A stretch of DNA of 64,000 nt from Butyrivibrio fibrisolvens (GTDB taxonomy: Bacteria; Bacillota; Clostridia; Lachnospirales; Lachnospiraceae): positions 62,001 through 126,000 of the forward strand of contig NZ_CP065800.1 in NCBI RefSeq assembly GCF_023206215.1, in the 5' to 3' direction. The notes under the pieces are model-generated. The model worked only from the letters and a program-made list of their open reading frames with translations, searched no databases and was not told where the DNA came from. This document shows, piece by piece, positions 53,953 to 61,530 of the stretch. Position numbers and translations under genes: made by a program. Within the stretch, counting starts at the first letter, position 1, and every line of letters begins with the position of its first letter.

Positions 53953-55719
53953 TTAGTTTTTGAGATATATTTCAGGGACATTAGTAATAATATCAGTCAC
54001 ACCGAATTCTGAATACTTGCCCATGTCTCTTTCTTCAAGCATCCTACCATCATTAAAGAAGGGCTCTTCCATATTCCAGGCGCGGATCGGCACATCTTTA
54101 AGCCTTCCTTCTCCTCTTGCATTCATTCCTCCTATCCATGGATGAAGAGCATCGGCGCCTGCATAAACAGCCCCTTGTATACAGCCTTCCATGGTACCTG
54201 AAAGCATGCCTGTCTTTGCAGAAGGAAGGAGCTCTTTGATTATCTTGATAGATTCTGCAAGGAATGATGAATATACTATATATTTCTCCATCTCAAATTC
54301 GCTTACAATATCAAGAACCTTCTGCTCAATTCCTGGATATCTCACAACGCTTGTTTTAAGCTCTATGTTAATAAGAAGACCATTTTCTTCGCAGTAGGGC
54401 TTGAGGAGCTCTAGCATCTGCTTCAAGGTAGGTATAGTCGTAGTCTCACCGCCCGCCATCTGTATATGGAGTTTTTTTAGCTGATCAAGTGTATAGTCTC
54501 TTACATACCTTGTTCCATCAGTAACCCTTCCTGTATGCTCATCATGGAATACAACAACCTCTCCGTCCTTGGTAAGCTGCACATCAGTTTCTATACCTGT
54601 GATGCCCGGGATTTTGGCTGCTGCCTCGAAAGCTTCCAGCGTATTCTCAGGATATGCCATGCTGCATCCTCTGTGAGCCCAGATCTTAACCTCTTTTCTT
54701 TCGCCCTGTTTTGGTCTTTGCTTTACAAAAGCTTCTATGACAGAGGCTGCGGCGATACTCTCTTTGGTAGAAAGAATCGTTACAGGATCACTGCTTACTA
54801 CCTGATTTCTGATCTTCTCATAAGTATTCTCGGACATATGATCAGTCAGATTGTTCCTGCCAATAGAAGCAACTCTTCTTCTAAACTCTGCAAGATCATA
54901 CGTAAAGCCGTTACTGTTGCTATCGCAGTAGATGATGTCATTGTTCTTATCGTCATAGGACTTGATAGTAAATTTGCGCATAAGATACCAGGGCGACTCA
55001 ACATTGATACAGCCCATGGAACCCGTGATGGTAAGAGCATCATCGCTTAGTACCGCCGTAGCAGTCTTGACCGTTGCCTGTGCATGATCGTACTTTAGAG
55101 TTACTTTAGTATATGTATCAATACCATTTAATCCGTATACGGCATTTATGTTTATATCCTTGTACGAGGTTCCAAGCAGTCTTAGAACAGGAGCCAATAC
55201 AAAATTACCAAAAGTTTCAAAACAACCACCTTCAGGGAATGAATGCTCTCTCTCATTGGTAGGAATAAGTCTGGAAAAAGAAGCTTCTATATCCACAATG
55301 CTTCCTATAACTCCACTTTTAAGAACCTCTGTTAGTTTCATAAAACCGGGCGTATTAAGGCTTCCGGTTGCCTCCATAAGGACAAGTCCTTTGTTAGAGG
55401 CCATATCATAAAGGTCTTCTGCTGTCTTTCCGGACATAGATATAGGAGCCTGACACAGTACATGTTTACCTTCATCAAGCATCTTTTTGACAAGTTCTTC
55501 TCTGCAGCTGTTCTCTGCAGATATATAGACCATGTCACAGCTTCCGGATACAACTTCAGGATCAAAGGTTGATGTCCCGCAGTGGTATTTTTTTGCAAAG
55601 TTCTGCGCCTTATCAATTCTTGTATCATAGATGCATGTAAGATCATATTCTCTGCTCTTTGCTACTACCTGTGCAATAATATCCGCAGTTCTACCCGTTC
55701 CCATTATTCCAATCTGCAT
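53953..55719 (-). CDS. Fusion of Gfo/Idh/MocA oxidoreductase-like domain and glycerophosphodiester phosphodiesterase
   Basis: Cytoplasmic protein of 588 residues joining two families. Residues 1-~330 form a Gfo/Idh/MocA fold: QIGIMGTGRTADIIAQ (dinucleotide binding), YISAENSCREELVKKML and an alpha/beta C-terminal part. The usual EKP motif reads CQAPIS (89-94), so the expected catalytic Lys is missing. Residues ~345-588 are a GDPD domain with H349-R350 (WAHRG), E377 and D379 (GIETDVQ) and H392 (FHDEH), all typical of an active phosphodiesterase. The two frames are continuous. ATG with GGAGGAA upstream. Substrate is unknown; cleavage of glycerophosphodiesters, with the first domain binding a cofactor or sugar, is the simplest reading. 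Confidence 0.88.
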   Translation of the reverse strand: MQIGIMGTGRTADIIAQVVAKSREYDLTCIYDTRIDKAQNFAKKYHCGTSTFDPEVVSGSCDMVYISAENSCREELVKKMLDEGKHVLCQAPISMSGKTAEDLYDMASNKGLVLMEATGSLNTPGFMKLTEVLKSGVIGSIVDIEASFSRLIPTNEREHSFPEGGCFETFGNFVLAPVLRLLGTSYKDININAVYGLNGIDTYTKVTLKYDHAQATVKTATAVLSDDALTITGSMGCINVESPWYLMRKFTIKSYDDKNNDIIYCDSNSNGFTYDLAEFRRRVASIGRNNLTDHMSENTYEKIRNQVVSSDPVTILSTKESIAAASVIEAFVKQRPKQGERKEVKIWAHRGCSMAYPENTLEAFEAAAKIPGITGIETDVQLTKDGEVVVFHDEHTGRVTDGTRYVRDYTLDQLKKLHIQMAGGETTTIPTLKQMLELLKPYCEENGLLINIELKTSVVRYPGIEQKVLDIVSEFEMEKYIVYSSFLAESIKIIKELLPSAKTGMLSGTMEGCIQGAVYAGADALHPWIGGMNARGEGRLKDVPIRAWNMEEPFFNDGRMLEERDMGKYSEFGVTDIITNVPEIYLKN

Positions 55720-55998
55720 AACATTCCTCCACTTTTAACCCTGTTTTTCTTTTCAAACTTCGCACTTGTCAAACATTCGTCGCCTTTTGCAGCTGCTCCA
55801 ATACGGATGTTTGGCAAGTATTTAGTTTTATACCTATGTCTATTATATTCCTAAAGCTGGCGCTTTACCAAGCCTGACAGGGGCAAATAGATAGAGCAAC
55901 GGCTATTATCATGAGATTCTGACTGACCTGAGCATGAAAAAAGTCATACGTGAATCCATGAAAAAGTAATAATATATAGCTACACGTTATTTTGTTAA

Positions 55999-56027
55999 TT
56001 GACTTTTGAAAATTCATATGATAAAGT
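55999..56027 (+). promoter_or_regulatory. Candidate promoter of the DUF2798-like gene
   Basis: TTGACT (55999-56004), 17 bp and TAAAGT (56022-56027). A leader of about 210 bases would follow. The preceding 55720-55998 contain no gene. Confidence 0.5.
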
Positions 56028-56088
56028 AATCCCTGTTGAAAAATTTAATACCCAGATGAAAATGGTAGCGAGACTTTGATAAAACCAA

Positions 56089-56135
56089 AAGGCTGTTATG
56101 CAGCCTTACAGAATGAGAATGACTTCTTATTCTGT
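56089..56135 (+). other. Two adjacent hairpins in the leader of the DUF2798-like gene
   Basis: AAGGCTG/CAGCCTT with a TTATG loop (56089-56107) is followed directly by a 12-bp stem with one G-T pair (ACAGAATGAGAA against TTCTTATTCTGT, 56108-56135). No T tract follows. I do not recognise a riboswitch class. Confidence 0.55.
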
Positions 56136-56245
56136 GTCCCCCGCGAAAGTTATAATTGCAGGTGACCACAATTTTATCGATGTCTTTTTTTTATGTTTAT
56201 TTGGCACTAAGCATATGTACCATTTGTTTTAAAAGGAGGATTATT

Positions 56246-56713
56246 ATGCCACAGACAAAACTTCAGAACGTTATATTCACTATCATGATGGTGCTTGTAA
56301 TGGTATACGGTATGGTCGTATACAACATCACTTTGGATAGAGGTGCACTTACTAACGATGTATTTTACATTGCTCTTTTTGAGCTTCCTATTATGGGCGT
56401 GATCGGTTTCATTATTGAATTCCTTATTGCAGGAAGGCTTGCACAGAAGATGGCGTTCAAGATCGTAACACCAGGTCAGGACAAGCCTATCATGATAATA
56501 CTTGCAATATCTACTATGACAGTTATGTGCATGTGCCCCATGATGAGCCTTGTAGCTACATGTCTTTTTAAGGGAATCGATTCTCAGATCATCGCTAAAT
56601 GGATCCAGCTCACTGTGACCAACTTCCCTATGGCTCTTTGCTGGCAGATCTTCGTAGCAGGCTCTGTTGTCCGCTTCATATTCGGCCACACATTTGCAAA
56701 AAGCAATAAGTAA
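56246..56713 (+). CDS. DUF2798-like four-segment membrane protein
   Basis: Membrane protein of 155 residues with four predicted segments arranged as two similar halves (TIMMVLVMVYGMVVYNI then ELPIMGVIGFIIEFLIAG; MIILAISTMTVMCMCPMMS then NFPMALCWQIFVAGSVVRFIF). This matches the small DUF2798 family, whose function is not known. The ATG at 56246 is chosen because AAAGGAGG lies about seven bases upstream; the frame continues 30 codons further up without a site. It has a long structured leader and is followed 22 bp later by the first long palindrome. Confidence 0.8.
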   Translation: MPQTKLQNVIFTIMMVLVMVYGMVVYNITLDRGALTNDVFYIALFELPIMGVIGFIIEFLIAGRLAQKMAFKIVTPGQDKPIMIILAISTMTVMCMCPMMSLVATCLFKGIDSQIIAKWIQLTVTNFPMALCWQIFVAGSVVRFIFGHTFAKSNK

Positions 56714-56735
56714 GAAATCCAATACTTCGCCGCAC

Positions 56736-56999
56736 GACCAGTCAGCATCCCCAAAGCCTTTACAGGGTGCAGATAGTACATAAATCATTACCACGCTACT
56801 AATCGTTTTATAATTTATGGCACGATATCTGGAGCTTTTCATTCTGGGGTCCAAACTCGCTTCGCTCAGACATGTGGACCCCGAACAGAATGAAATTCTC
56901 CATCTATCATGCTCATAAATTTAATAAAACGATTATAAGCGTGGTAATGATTTATGTACTATCTGCACCCTGTAAAGGCTTTGGGGATGCTGACTGGTC
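56736..56999. repeat. Long palindrome, element 1
   Basis: A 264-bp inverted repeat. The outer ~62 bp of each arm, starting GACCAGTCAGCATCC, are perfect complements. The inner ~55 bp are imperfect. The central GGGGTCC (56846-56852) and GGACCCC (56876-56882) enclose a 23-base loop with CAGACATG. It fills the gap between convergent genes. Confidence 0.95.
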
Positions 57000-57022
57000 C
57001 AAGTCGTAGTATAGGTATATTA

Positions 57023-57511
57023 TTAATCGCCTAGAAGCTCCATGGCTTCATTAACATAGCGCATGGCATTTTCTTTAAAGTGAGCTTTTTGAGAAGGAGA
57101 TACTTTTTTGACTACCTTGGCTGGTACGCCCATTACAAGGCTGTCATCGGGAATGACTGTGTTCTCTGTAACAAGTGCTCCTGCGCCTATGATGCAGTTC
57201 TTGCCTATATGGCAGCCGTTCATTATAGTTGCATGCATGCCTATAAGACTATAATCATCAACATATGATCCGTGGACTATAGCACTATGGCCTACTGTTA
57301 CATATTTACCTATTGTAACAGGAAGGCCTTTTTCTTCATGTATGACTGCATTGTCCTGTATATTAGACCCTTCACCTATAGTTATGGTATCTCTATCTGC
57401 TCTTATGGTTGCATGATTCCATACGCTGCACATAGGCCCTATGGTCACATCTCCTATTACATCAGCAGAACTAGCTATATAAGCTCTTTTATCTATCACA
57501 GGTTCTTTCAT
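57023..57511 (-). CDS. Gamma-carbonic-anhydrase-like hexapeptide-repeat protein
   Basis: Cytoplasmic left-handed beta-helix protein of 162 residues, of the YrdA/PaaY/CaiE type. Hexapeptide repeats run through the centre (IGDVTIGPMCSVWNHATIRAD, IQDNAVIH, IGKYVTVGHSAIVHG, LIGMHATIMNGCHIG). His residues in VGHSAIVHG and GMHAT are in the positions that bind metal in gamma-class carbonic anhydrases. Several relatives lack measurable carbonic anhydrase activity, so the reaction is uncertain. ATG with AAAGGGG upstream. It sits alone between the two long palindromes. Confidence 0.88.
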   Translation of the reverse strand: MKEPVIDKRAYIASSADVIGDVTIGPMCSVWNHATIRADRDTITIGEGSNIQDNAVIHEEKGLPVTIGKYVTVGHSAIVHGSYVDDYSLIGMHATIMNGCHIGKNCIIGAGALVTENTVIPDDSLVMGVPAKVVKKVSPSQKAHFKENAMRYVNEAMELLGD

Positions 57512-57680
57512 TCAAGTGCCCCTTTCACGCAAATAACTATGTAACAATATATACATCAATTACATACATATATATTATAATGGCATATTAGTTATAATGA
57601 TTACTTTTTGAAAATAAACTTCCATCCTTATTACACACCGCTAGATTAGAGAATATATTTAAGCTTCAATCTTTTCACTT

Positions 57681-57948
57681 GGACAATGCAGTATCACCAA
57701 AGGATTTTCAGGGACGGGCAGTATATAAATCATTGCCACACTTTTTACTCGTTTTATAAAATTCATGAGCGTGATAGATGAAGTTTTTTATTCTGCCAGG
57801 GGTCCGCATGTCTGAGCGTCAGCGAGTTTCGGACCCCAGAATAAAAAACTCCAGATATCATGCCATGAATTTATAAAGCGAGTAATAGTGTGGCAATGAT
57901 TTATATACTGCCCGTCCCTGAAAATCCTTTGGTGATACTGCATTGTCC
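57681..57948. repeat. Long palindrome, element 2
   Basis: A 268-bp inverted repeat. The outer ~61 bp, starting GGACAATGCAGTATC, are perfect complements. The core has the same GGGGTCC...GGACCCC pair (starting at 57799 and 57831) and the same loop as element 1, but in reverse orientation. It lies between the start of the gamma-carbonic-anhydrase gene and the csrA terminator. Confidence 0.95.
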
Positions 57949-57969
57949 TGGCGAAAATTATGAATCAAA

Positions 57970-58005
57970 ACAAAAAAGCTGCTGCCTCATATTGGCAACA
58001 GCTTT
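57970..58005 (-). terminator. Terminator of csrA
   Basis: On the minus strand AAAGCTGTTGCC pairs with GGCAGCAGCTTT (one mismatch) around a short loop and is followed by TTTTTT. Confidence 0.85.
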
Positions 58006-58018
58006 GCATTACACGTAA

Positions 58019-58240
58019 TCACATAAGTTTGTTGAGTTCATCAAGATTAGCGCCTGCAGCTTCAGTAGCCTTCTTATTCTCGGCCTGAATCTGTGCATAT
58101 ACTTCCTGACGATAGATCGGAATTTCTTTTGGAGCTGCGATTCCGAGCTTAACCTGATCTCCGCGAATCTCGAGAACGGTGATCTCTATATTGTTGTTGA
58201 CGATAATTGCTTCGTTCTTTTTTCTGGATAAAGCTAACAT
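58019..58240 (-). CDS. csrA: Carbon storage regulator / translational repressor CsrA
   Basis: RNA-binding protein of 73 residues that forms a dimer and represses translation by binding ANGGA motifs near ribosome binding sites. The conserved start [20 protein letters not shown] and [22 protein letters not shown] are intact, including the RNA-contacting Arg of the last motif. A longer frame exists five codons upstream, but GGAGGG seven bases before the chosen ATG decides the start. It is downstream of fliW in the standard Firmicute order, in which FliW sequesters CsrA until flagellin is exported. Confidence 0.96.
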   Translation of the reverse strand: MLALSRKKNEAIIVNNNIEITVLEIRGDQVKLGIAAPKEIPIYRQEVYAQIQAENKKATEAAGANLDELNKLM

Positions 58241-58410
58241 ATGACGTCCCTCCATGACCTCTGACTTTTTTCTTGATGTATAATTGTCCTCATGTCTTGA
58301 GTAAGATTATTAATTACTCTTCCCATACCCGCTTAATCTTAACACGGGCAGACTTTGTGTGCAATGATTATTTTTACACAGTAAATCAAAAAAGTCAGAT
58401 ATCCTGTATT

Positions 58411-58878
58411 TTAGGCCTTTTTCTCATTATTATCTTTCATCTTCTTGAGAATGTCATATATCGGATATTTGATCTGATATTTATCATCGTCAAGTATAAC
58501 CTGACAGCCCTTACGAGTGTCGGCGTTAATGATAAAAGGTCCCTTAAGATTAGCAGTCATCTTAGTAAGATCATGCGGAACTGTTAATGTTACAAGAACA
58601 AGCATATTATCATCAGTGATAGGCTTTACATCCTCAAGCACGTCATCTTCAACTTCAGGATTATAATCTTCCTGAACATGAAGCGGATCCATCACAGGCA
58701 TTGCAAATGCAGGTTCATCCAATGATTGAAGCCACTGAATATTATGACTTCCCTTATCCTTGTCATACATAAGTGAAAACCTGTTAAGATCAGGAAATCC
58801 AATGATTCCATTTGGAAAAACAATTATCTTGTCATCCGCAATTTCAATCTCACCAAAAATCTTAGTTGCAATTTTCAT
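58411..58878 (-). CDS. fliW: Flagellar assembly factor FliW
   Basis: Cytoplasmic beta-barrel protein of 155 residues that binds flagellin and CsrA in a partner switch. Family features: TKIFGEIEIADDKIIVFPNGIIGFPDL, FAMPVMDPLHV, LVTLTVPHDLTKMTANLKGPFIIN and GCQVILDDDKYQIKYPI. Start set at the ATG four codons into the open frame, because GGAGGA lies a few bases upstream of it. The 170-bp gap to csrA is longer than usual and shows no gene. The final ~10 residues are a charged tail. Confidence 0.95.
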   Translation of the reverse strand: MKIATKIFGEIEIADDKIIVFPNGIIGFPDLNRFSLMYDKDKGSHNIQWLQSLDEPAFAMPVMDPLHVQEDYNPEVEDDVLEDVKPITDDNMLVLVTLTVPHDLTKMTANLKGPFIINADTRKGCQVILDDDKYQIKYPIYDILKKMKDNNEKKA

Positions 58879-59097
58879 GCTATCCTCCACATAGTATCAC
58901 TTAGCACCAAAACATGTTTATTAATTCAATACAAAAATACTAATCCAAAACATTTTTCGGATTGTTTAGTGATATTCATAACCCTAAAATGCATGTTTCA
59001 TCATTATCAGTACTGGTCATTATATAGATTTATATTCTGCCTGACATGGTGAGGACTTCGCGGACACGGCACCGCCCGGGTGGCTAGGCCAAGATTA

Positions 59098-61407
59098 TTA
59101 TATATAGTTCATCAGCGATTCCTTCATTATCTTGCTTGTTGCCATAAGTGATGACTGATATATAAGCTCTGCTGTTGAGAGGTTGGTTGCTGTCTCAGCA
59201 AGATCGATATCTTCGTTATTGCTCTGAAGAGTCTTAAAAGTTGTCAGCTGGTTTTTAAGTCTGTCCTGTGTCATAGAAAGTCGGCTTGATCTGGTACCAT
59301 TTTCTGTAACCGCAACATTGGCTTTATCAAGTGCAGCCTGCATCGAAGTGATCTTCTTGCCAAACATATCCTTTAATTCTTCCTTCATGTAGTCATACGA
59401 CTTCTGGGAAGCAGCGATTTCTCTCTTGATACTTGCAATCGCATTTTCATCTGTTGTTACAGATAGAGTACTGTTCATAGTACCCATCATAGTCTTGATA
59501 TTCTTCATCTGATCAACAAGTCTTCTTATGTCCTGAACATCCCTTTTTACAGTTGTAGTGAAGACTTCATCTGCGGTTGTATTAACTTCTATAGTCTGTC
59601 CGTATCCTACGTCATACTGCATGATATGACTTGAATTGCCGCCATTATAGACTACTGTCACGCCGTCATCTATGTTGGTGCACTTCATAAGATTTTCAGG
59701 TCTTGTATCGCCGGAGAGCCAGGATGACTTATCATACAATACGTTTATATTATTGGCATTGGTTATATCAGTAAGAGATTCAAGTTTTTCTTTAAGCTTT
59801 GCTGACAGCAGGATCTCTCCTGTATAAGCATTAAGGCAGAAGCACTCATTCTCAGTATCTTTTTCCAGTGCTACATATATATCGTCAATAATATCTTCTG
59901 TAGTAGTTGAGTCTATAACCTTGGGAAGACTTGGTGCATTTAAGACACCCGGCTTTATAACTGTCTCGCAGTAGGAGCTGTATACACTTCCGTTAGAAGA
60001 TAAGTTTACAACATTGATACTCTCTCCTGAATCTATAAGAGAGCTTTCGTTGCTTATCTGATATGTGCCGTCAGTATTGACTGTCATAGAGTATGCATTA
60101 CCTGCAAGGTCATATACATCAACTTCATAAGGGGCATCCGATGCACCTGTAAGAGGGACCTGAATGGTTGTCTGATCACCGTTAATAGTAAAATTGAAGG
60201 TAGAGAGCGCTGCATCTGCAACAGTAGCTGTAATATCATACGCCTTGACTTCACCATTGTGATCTACTGTAAAAAGACTTGTACCTGACTGTGAGTTTAC
60301 TGCCTTTATAGTATAGCCTTCGTCAGCTTCCGGTGTGATGGAATATGTAGTAGTCGATCCATTGGATTCTGTAACTGTTGTAGACTGAAGTATGCTGACC
60401 TGAGCCTTCCTCGGGCTTCCTGCTGCATCTGTATAGCTTATCATAAGGTCTGTTCCATTGATATCTACATCTATATCAGTTGCTGTAGCAACGCCGTTTT
60501 GATTAAGGGTCATTGAGAAAGGTCCAAAAGATGAATTCTCACCCTTTATGGTATATCCATAATCATCATTTCTTGAAGCAGTATATGTTGTCACAGAACC
60601 ATCAGCTTCTGTGACTGTTACAGCATTATCCTTATAAGTCGAAATATTAACTTTACGAGTTATTCCGTCCCTGTCTTTAAAAGCAAGATATACAGTATCT
60701 TCATCTGATGATGTTGACAAAATAGATGTAGCAGGAACTGTAAAATTCTCACGATATCTTACAGACACGTTACCTGTATCAGGATCGATATTGTCATATG
60801 AAAGTCGTATACGACCTACATATGAAGCAGACATATCACTTTCTGCAGGATATGATGTATCACTAGCTCCAAGACTATATGCTCCTATTACCCTTTGAGA
60901 TGTATCTATATTATTTTCATTAAATTCATCGTGAAGCTTTATATACTGTGTACTCTCATCATCCTTAAATGTAAGTGACTGCTGGGTTCTGTATCCTGTG
61001 AAAATATATCTCCCGGCATAATCTTCATTACCTGTAGAATAATACTCATCAGAAAGAGCACTCATCTCTGTAAGGATAGTGTCTATATCATCAAGTGTCT
61101 CGTACTGGTTTACACCCTTATTGCACTGCTGGATCATAGATGTCAGTACATCTGTGATAGTAGAAAGGGCATCTTCAGTTACGCTCAGCCAGCTTTCTGC
61201 ATCATTTGCATTCTTCTCATAATACTGGGACAGTTCTGTAACATTGCTGCGAAGGCGAAGCGCTCTTATTGCAATAACAGGATCATCAGATGGTCTTGTA
61301 AGCTTCTTGCCTGTAGCTATCTGAGTATTAAGATCATCCTCTGCCACCTTATTATTATTGATATTATAGATTGAGTTATTGTGCATTATCTTGTTAGTAA
61401 TTCGCAT
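59098..61407 (-). CDS. flgL: Flagellar hook-filament junction protein FlgL, enlarged by internal repeats
   Basis: Structural protein linking hook and filament. Conserved ends are present: RITNKIMHNNSIYNINNNK, IATGKKLTRPSDDPVIAIRAL and EDYAGRYIFTGYRT at the start; RSSRLSMTQDRLKNQLTTF and DIDLAETATNLSTAELIYQSSL at the end. At 769 residues it is about twice the usual length. The extra mass is a central region (about 200-480) with two related ~80-residue units: TVTEADGSVTTYT with DYGYTIKGENSS, and TVTESNGSTTTYS with DEGYTIKAVNSQ. These would be surface-exposed domains. ATG with GGAGG upstream, held in a hairpin. It follows flgK. Confidence 0.94.
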   Translation of the reverse strand: MRITNKIMHNNSIYNINNNKVAEDDLNTQIATGKKLTRPSDDPVIAIRALRLRSNVTELSQYYEKNANDAESWLSVTEDALSTITDVLTSMIQQCNKGVNQYETLDDIDTILTEMSALSDEYYSTGNEDYAGRYIFTGYRTQQSLTFKDDESTQYIKLHDEFNENNIDTSQRVIGAYSLGASDTSYPAESDMSASYVGRIRLSYDNIDPDTGNVSVRYRENFTVPATSILSTSSDEDTVYLAFKDRDGITRKVNISTYKDNAVTVTEADGSVTTYTASRNDDYGYTIKGENSSFGPFSMTLNQNGVATATDIDVDINGTDLMISYTDAAGSPRKAQVSILQSTTVTESNGSTTTYSITPEADEGYTIKAVNSQSGTSLFTVDHNGEVKAYDITATVADAALSTFNFTINGDQTTIQVPLTGASDAPYEVDVYDLAGNAYSMTVNTDGTYQISNESSLIDSGESINVVNLSSNGSVYSSYCETVIKPGVLNAPSLPKVIDSTTTEDIIDDIYVALEKDTENECFCLNAYTGEILLSAKLKEKLESLTDITNANNINVLYDKSSWLSGDTRPENLMKCTNIDDGVTVVYNGGNSSHIMQYDVGYGQTIEVNTTADEVFTTTVKRDVQDIRRLVDQMKNIKTMMGTMNSTLSVTTDENAIASIKREIAASQKSYDYMKEELKDMFGKKITSMQAALDKANVAVTENGTRSSRLSMTQDRLKNQLTTFKTLQSNNEDIDLAETATNLSTAELIYQSSLMATSKIMKESLMNYI

Positions 61408-61414
61408 ATAAAAC

Positions 61415-61529
61415 CTCCACGAATGGAGTTAATTTCACGAAGTGAAATTAATCTCCCTATTACGGAAATAAATATCACCATGTGATATTTATTTCCCGGA
61501 GTTAAAATCACGCAGTGATTTTAATCTCC
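61415..61529 (-). promoter_or_regulatory. Triple hairpin leader and sequestered ribosome binding site of flgL
   Basis: On the mRNA strand three hairpins follow the flgK stop, each with a CAC-NNN-GTG tip: C at 61498-61529, B at 61464-61496 (a perfect 15-bp stem plus outer pairs) and A at 61425-61456. Then CTCCA-TTCG-TGGAG (61415-61428) places the flgL Shine-Dalgarno in a UUCG hairpin. The CTCC of that hairpin can instead close hairpin A, so the two structures exclude each other. Confidence 0.75.
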
Positions 61530-61530
61530 C

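Noticed and set aside
56207..56854. 215-codon open frame antisense to the DUF2798-like gene
   Set aside because: It runs into the palindrome and lacks a start site; the plus-strand reading has a strong AAAGGAGG and clear membrane segments.
56736..57948. The two palindromes considered as ends of one composite transposon carrying the gamma-carbonic-anhydrase gene
   Set aside because: They are inverted relative to each other, which would fit, but each is itself a palindrome, their outer arms differ, and no transposase or target-site duplication is seen. A mobile origin remains possible but unsupported.
58960..59097. GC-rich words after flgL considered as a terminator
   Set aside because: Possible stems are short or mismatched and no T tract follows.
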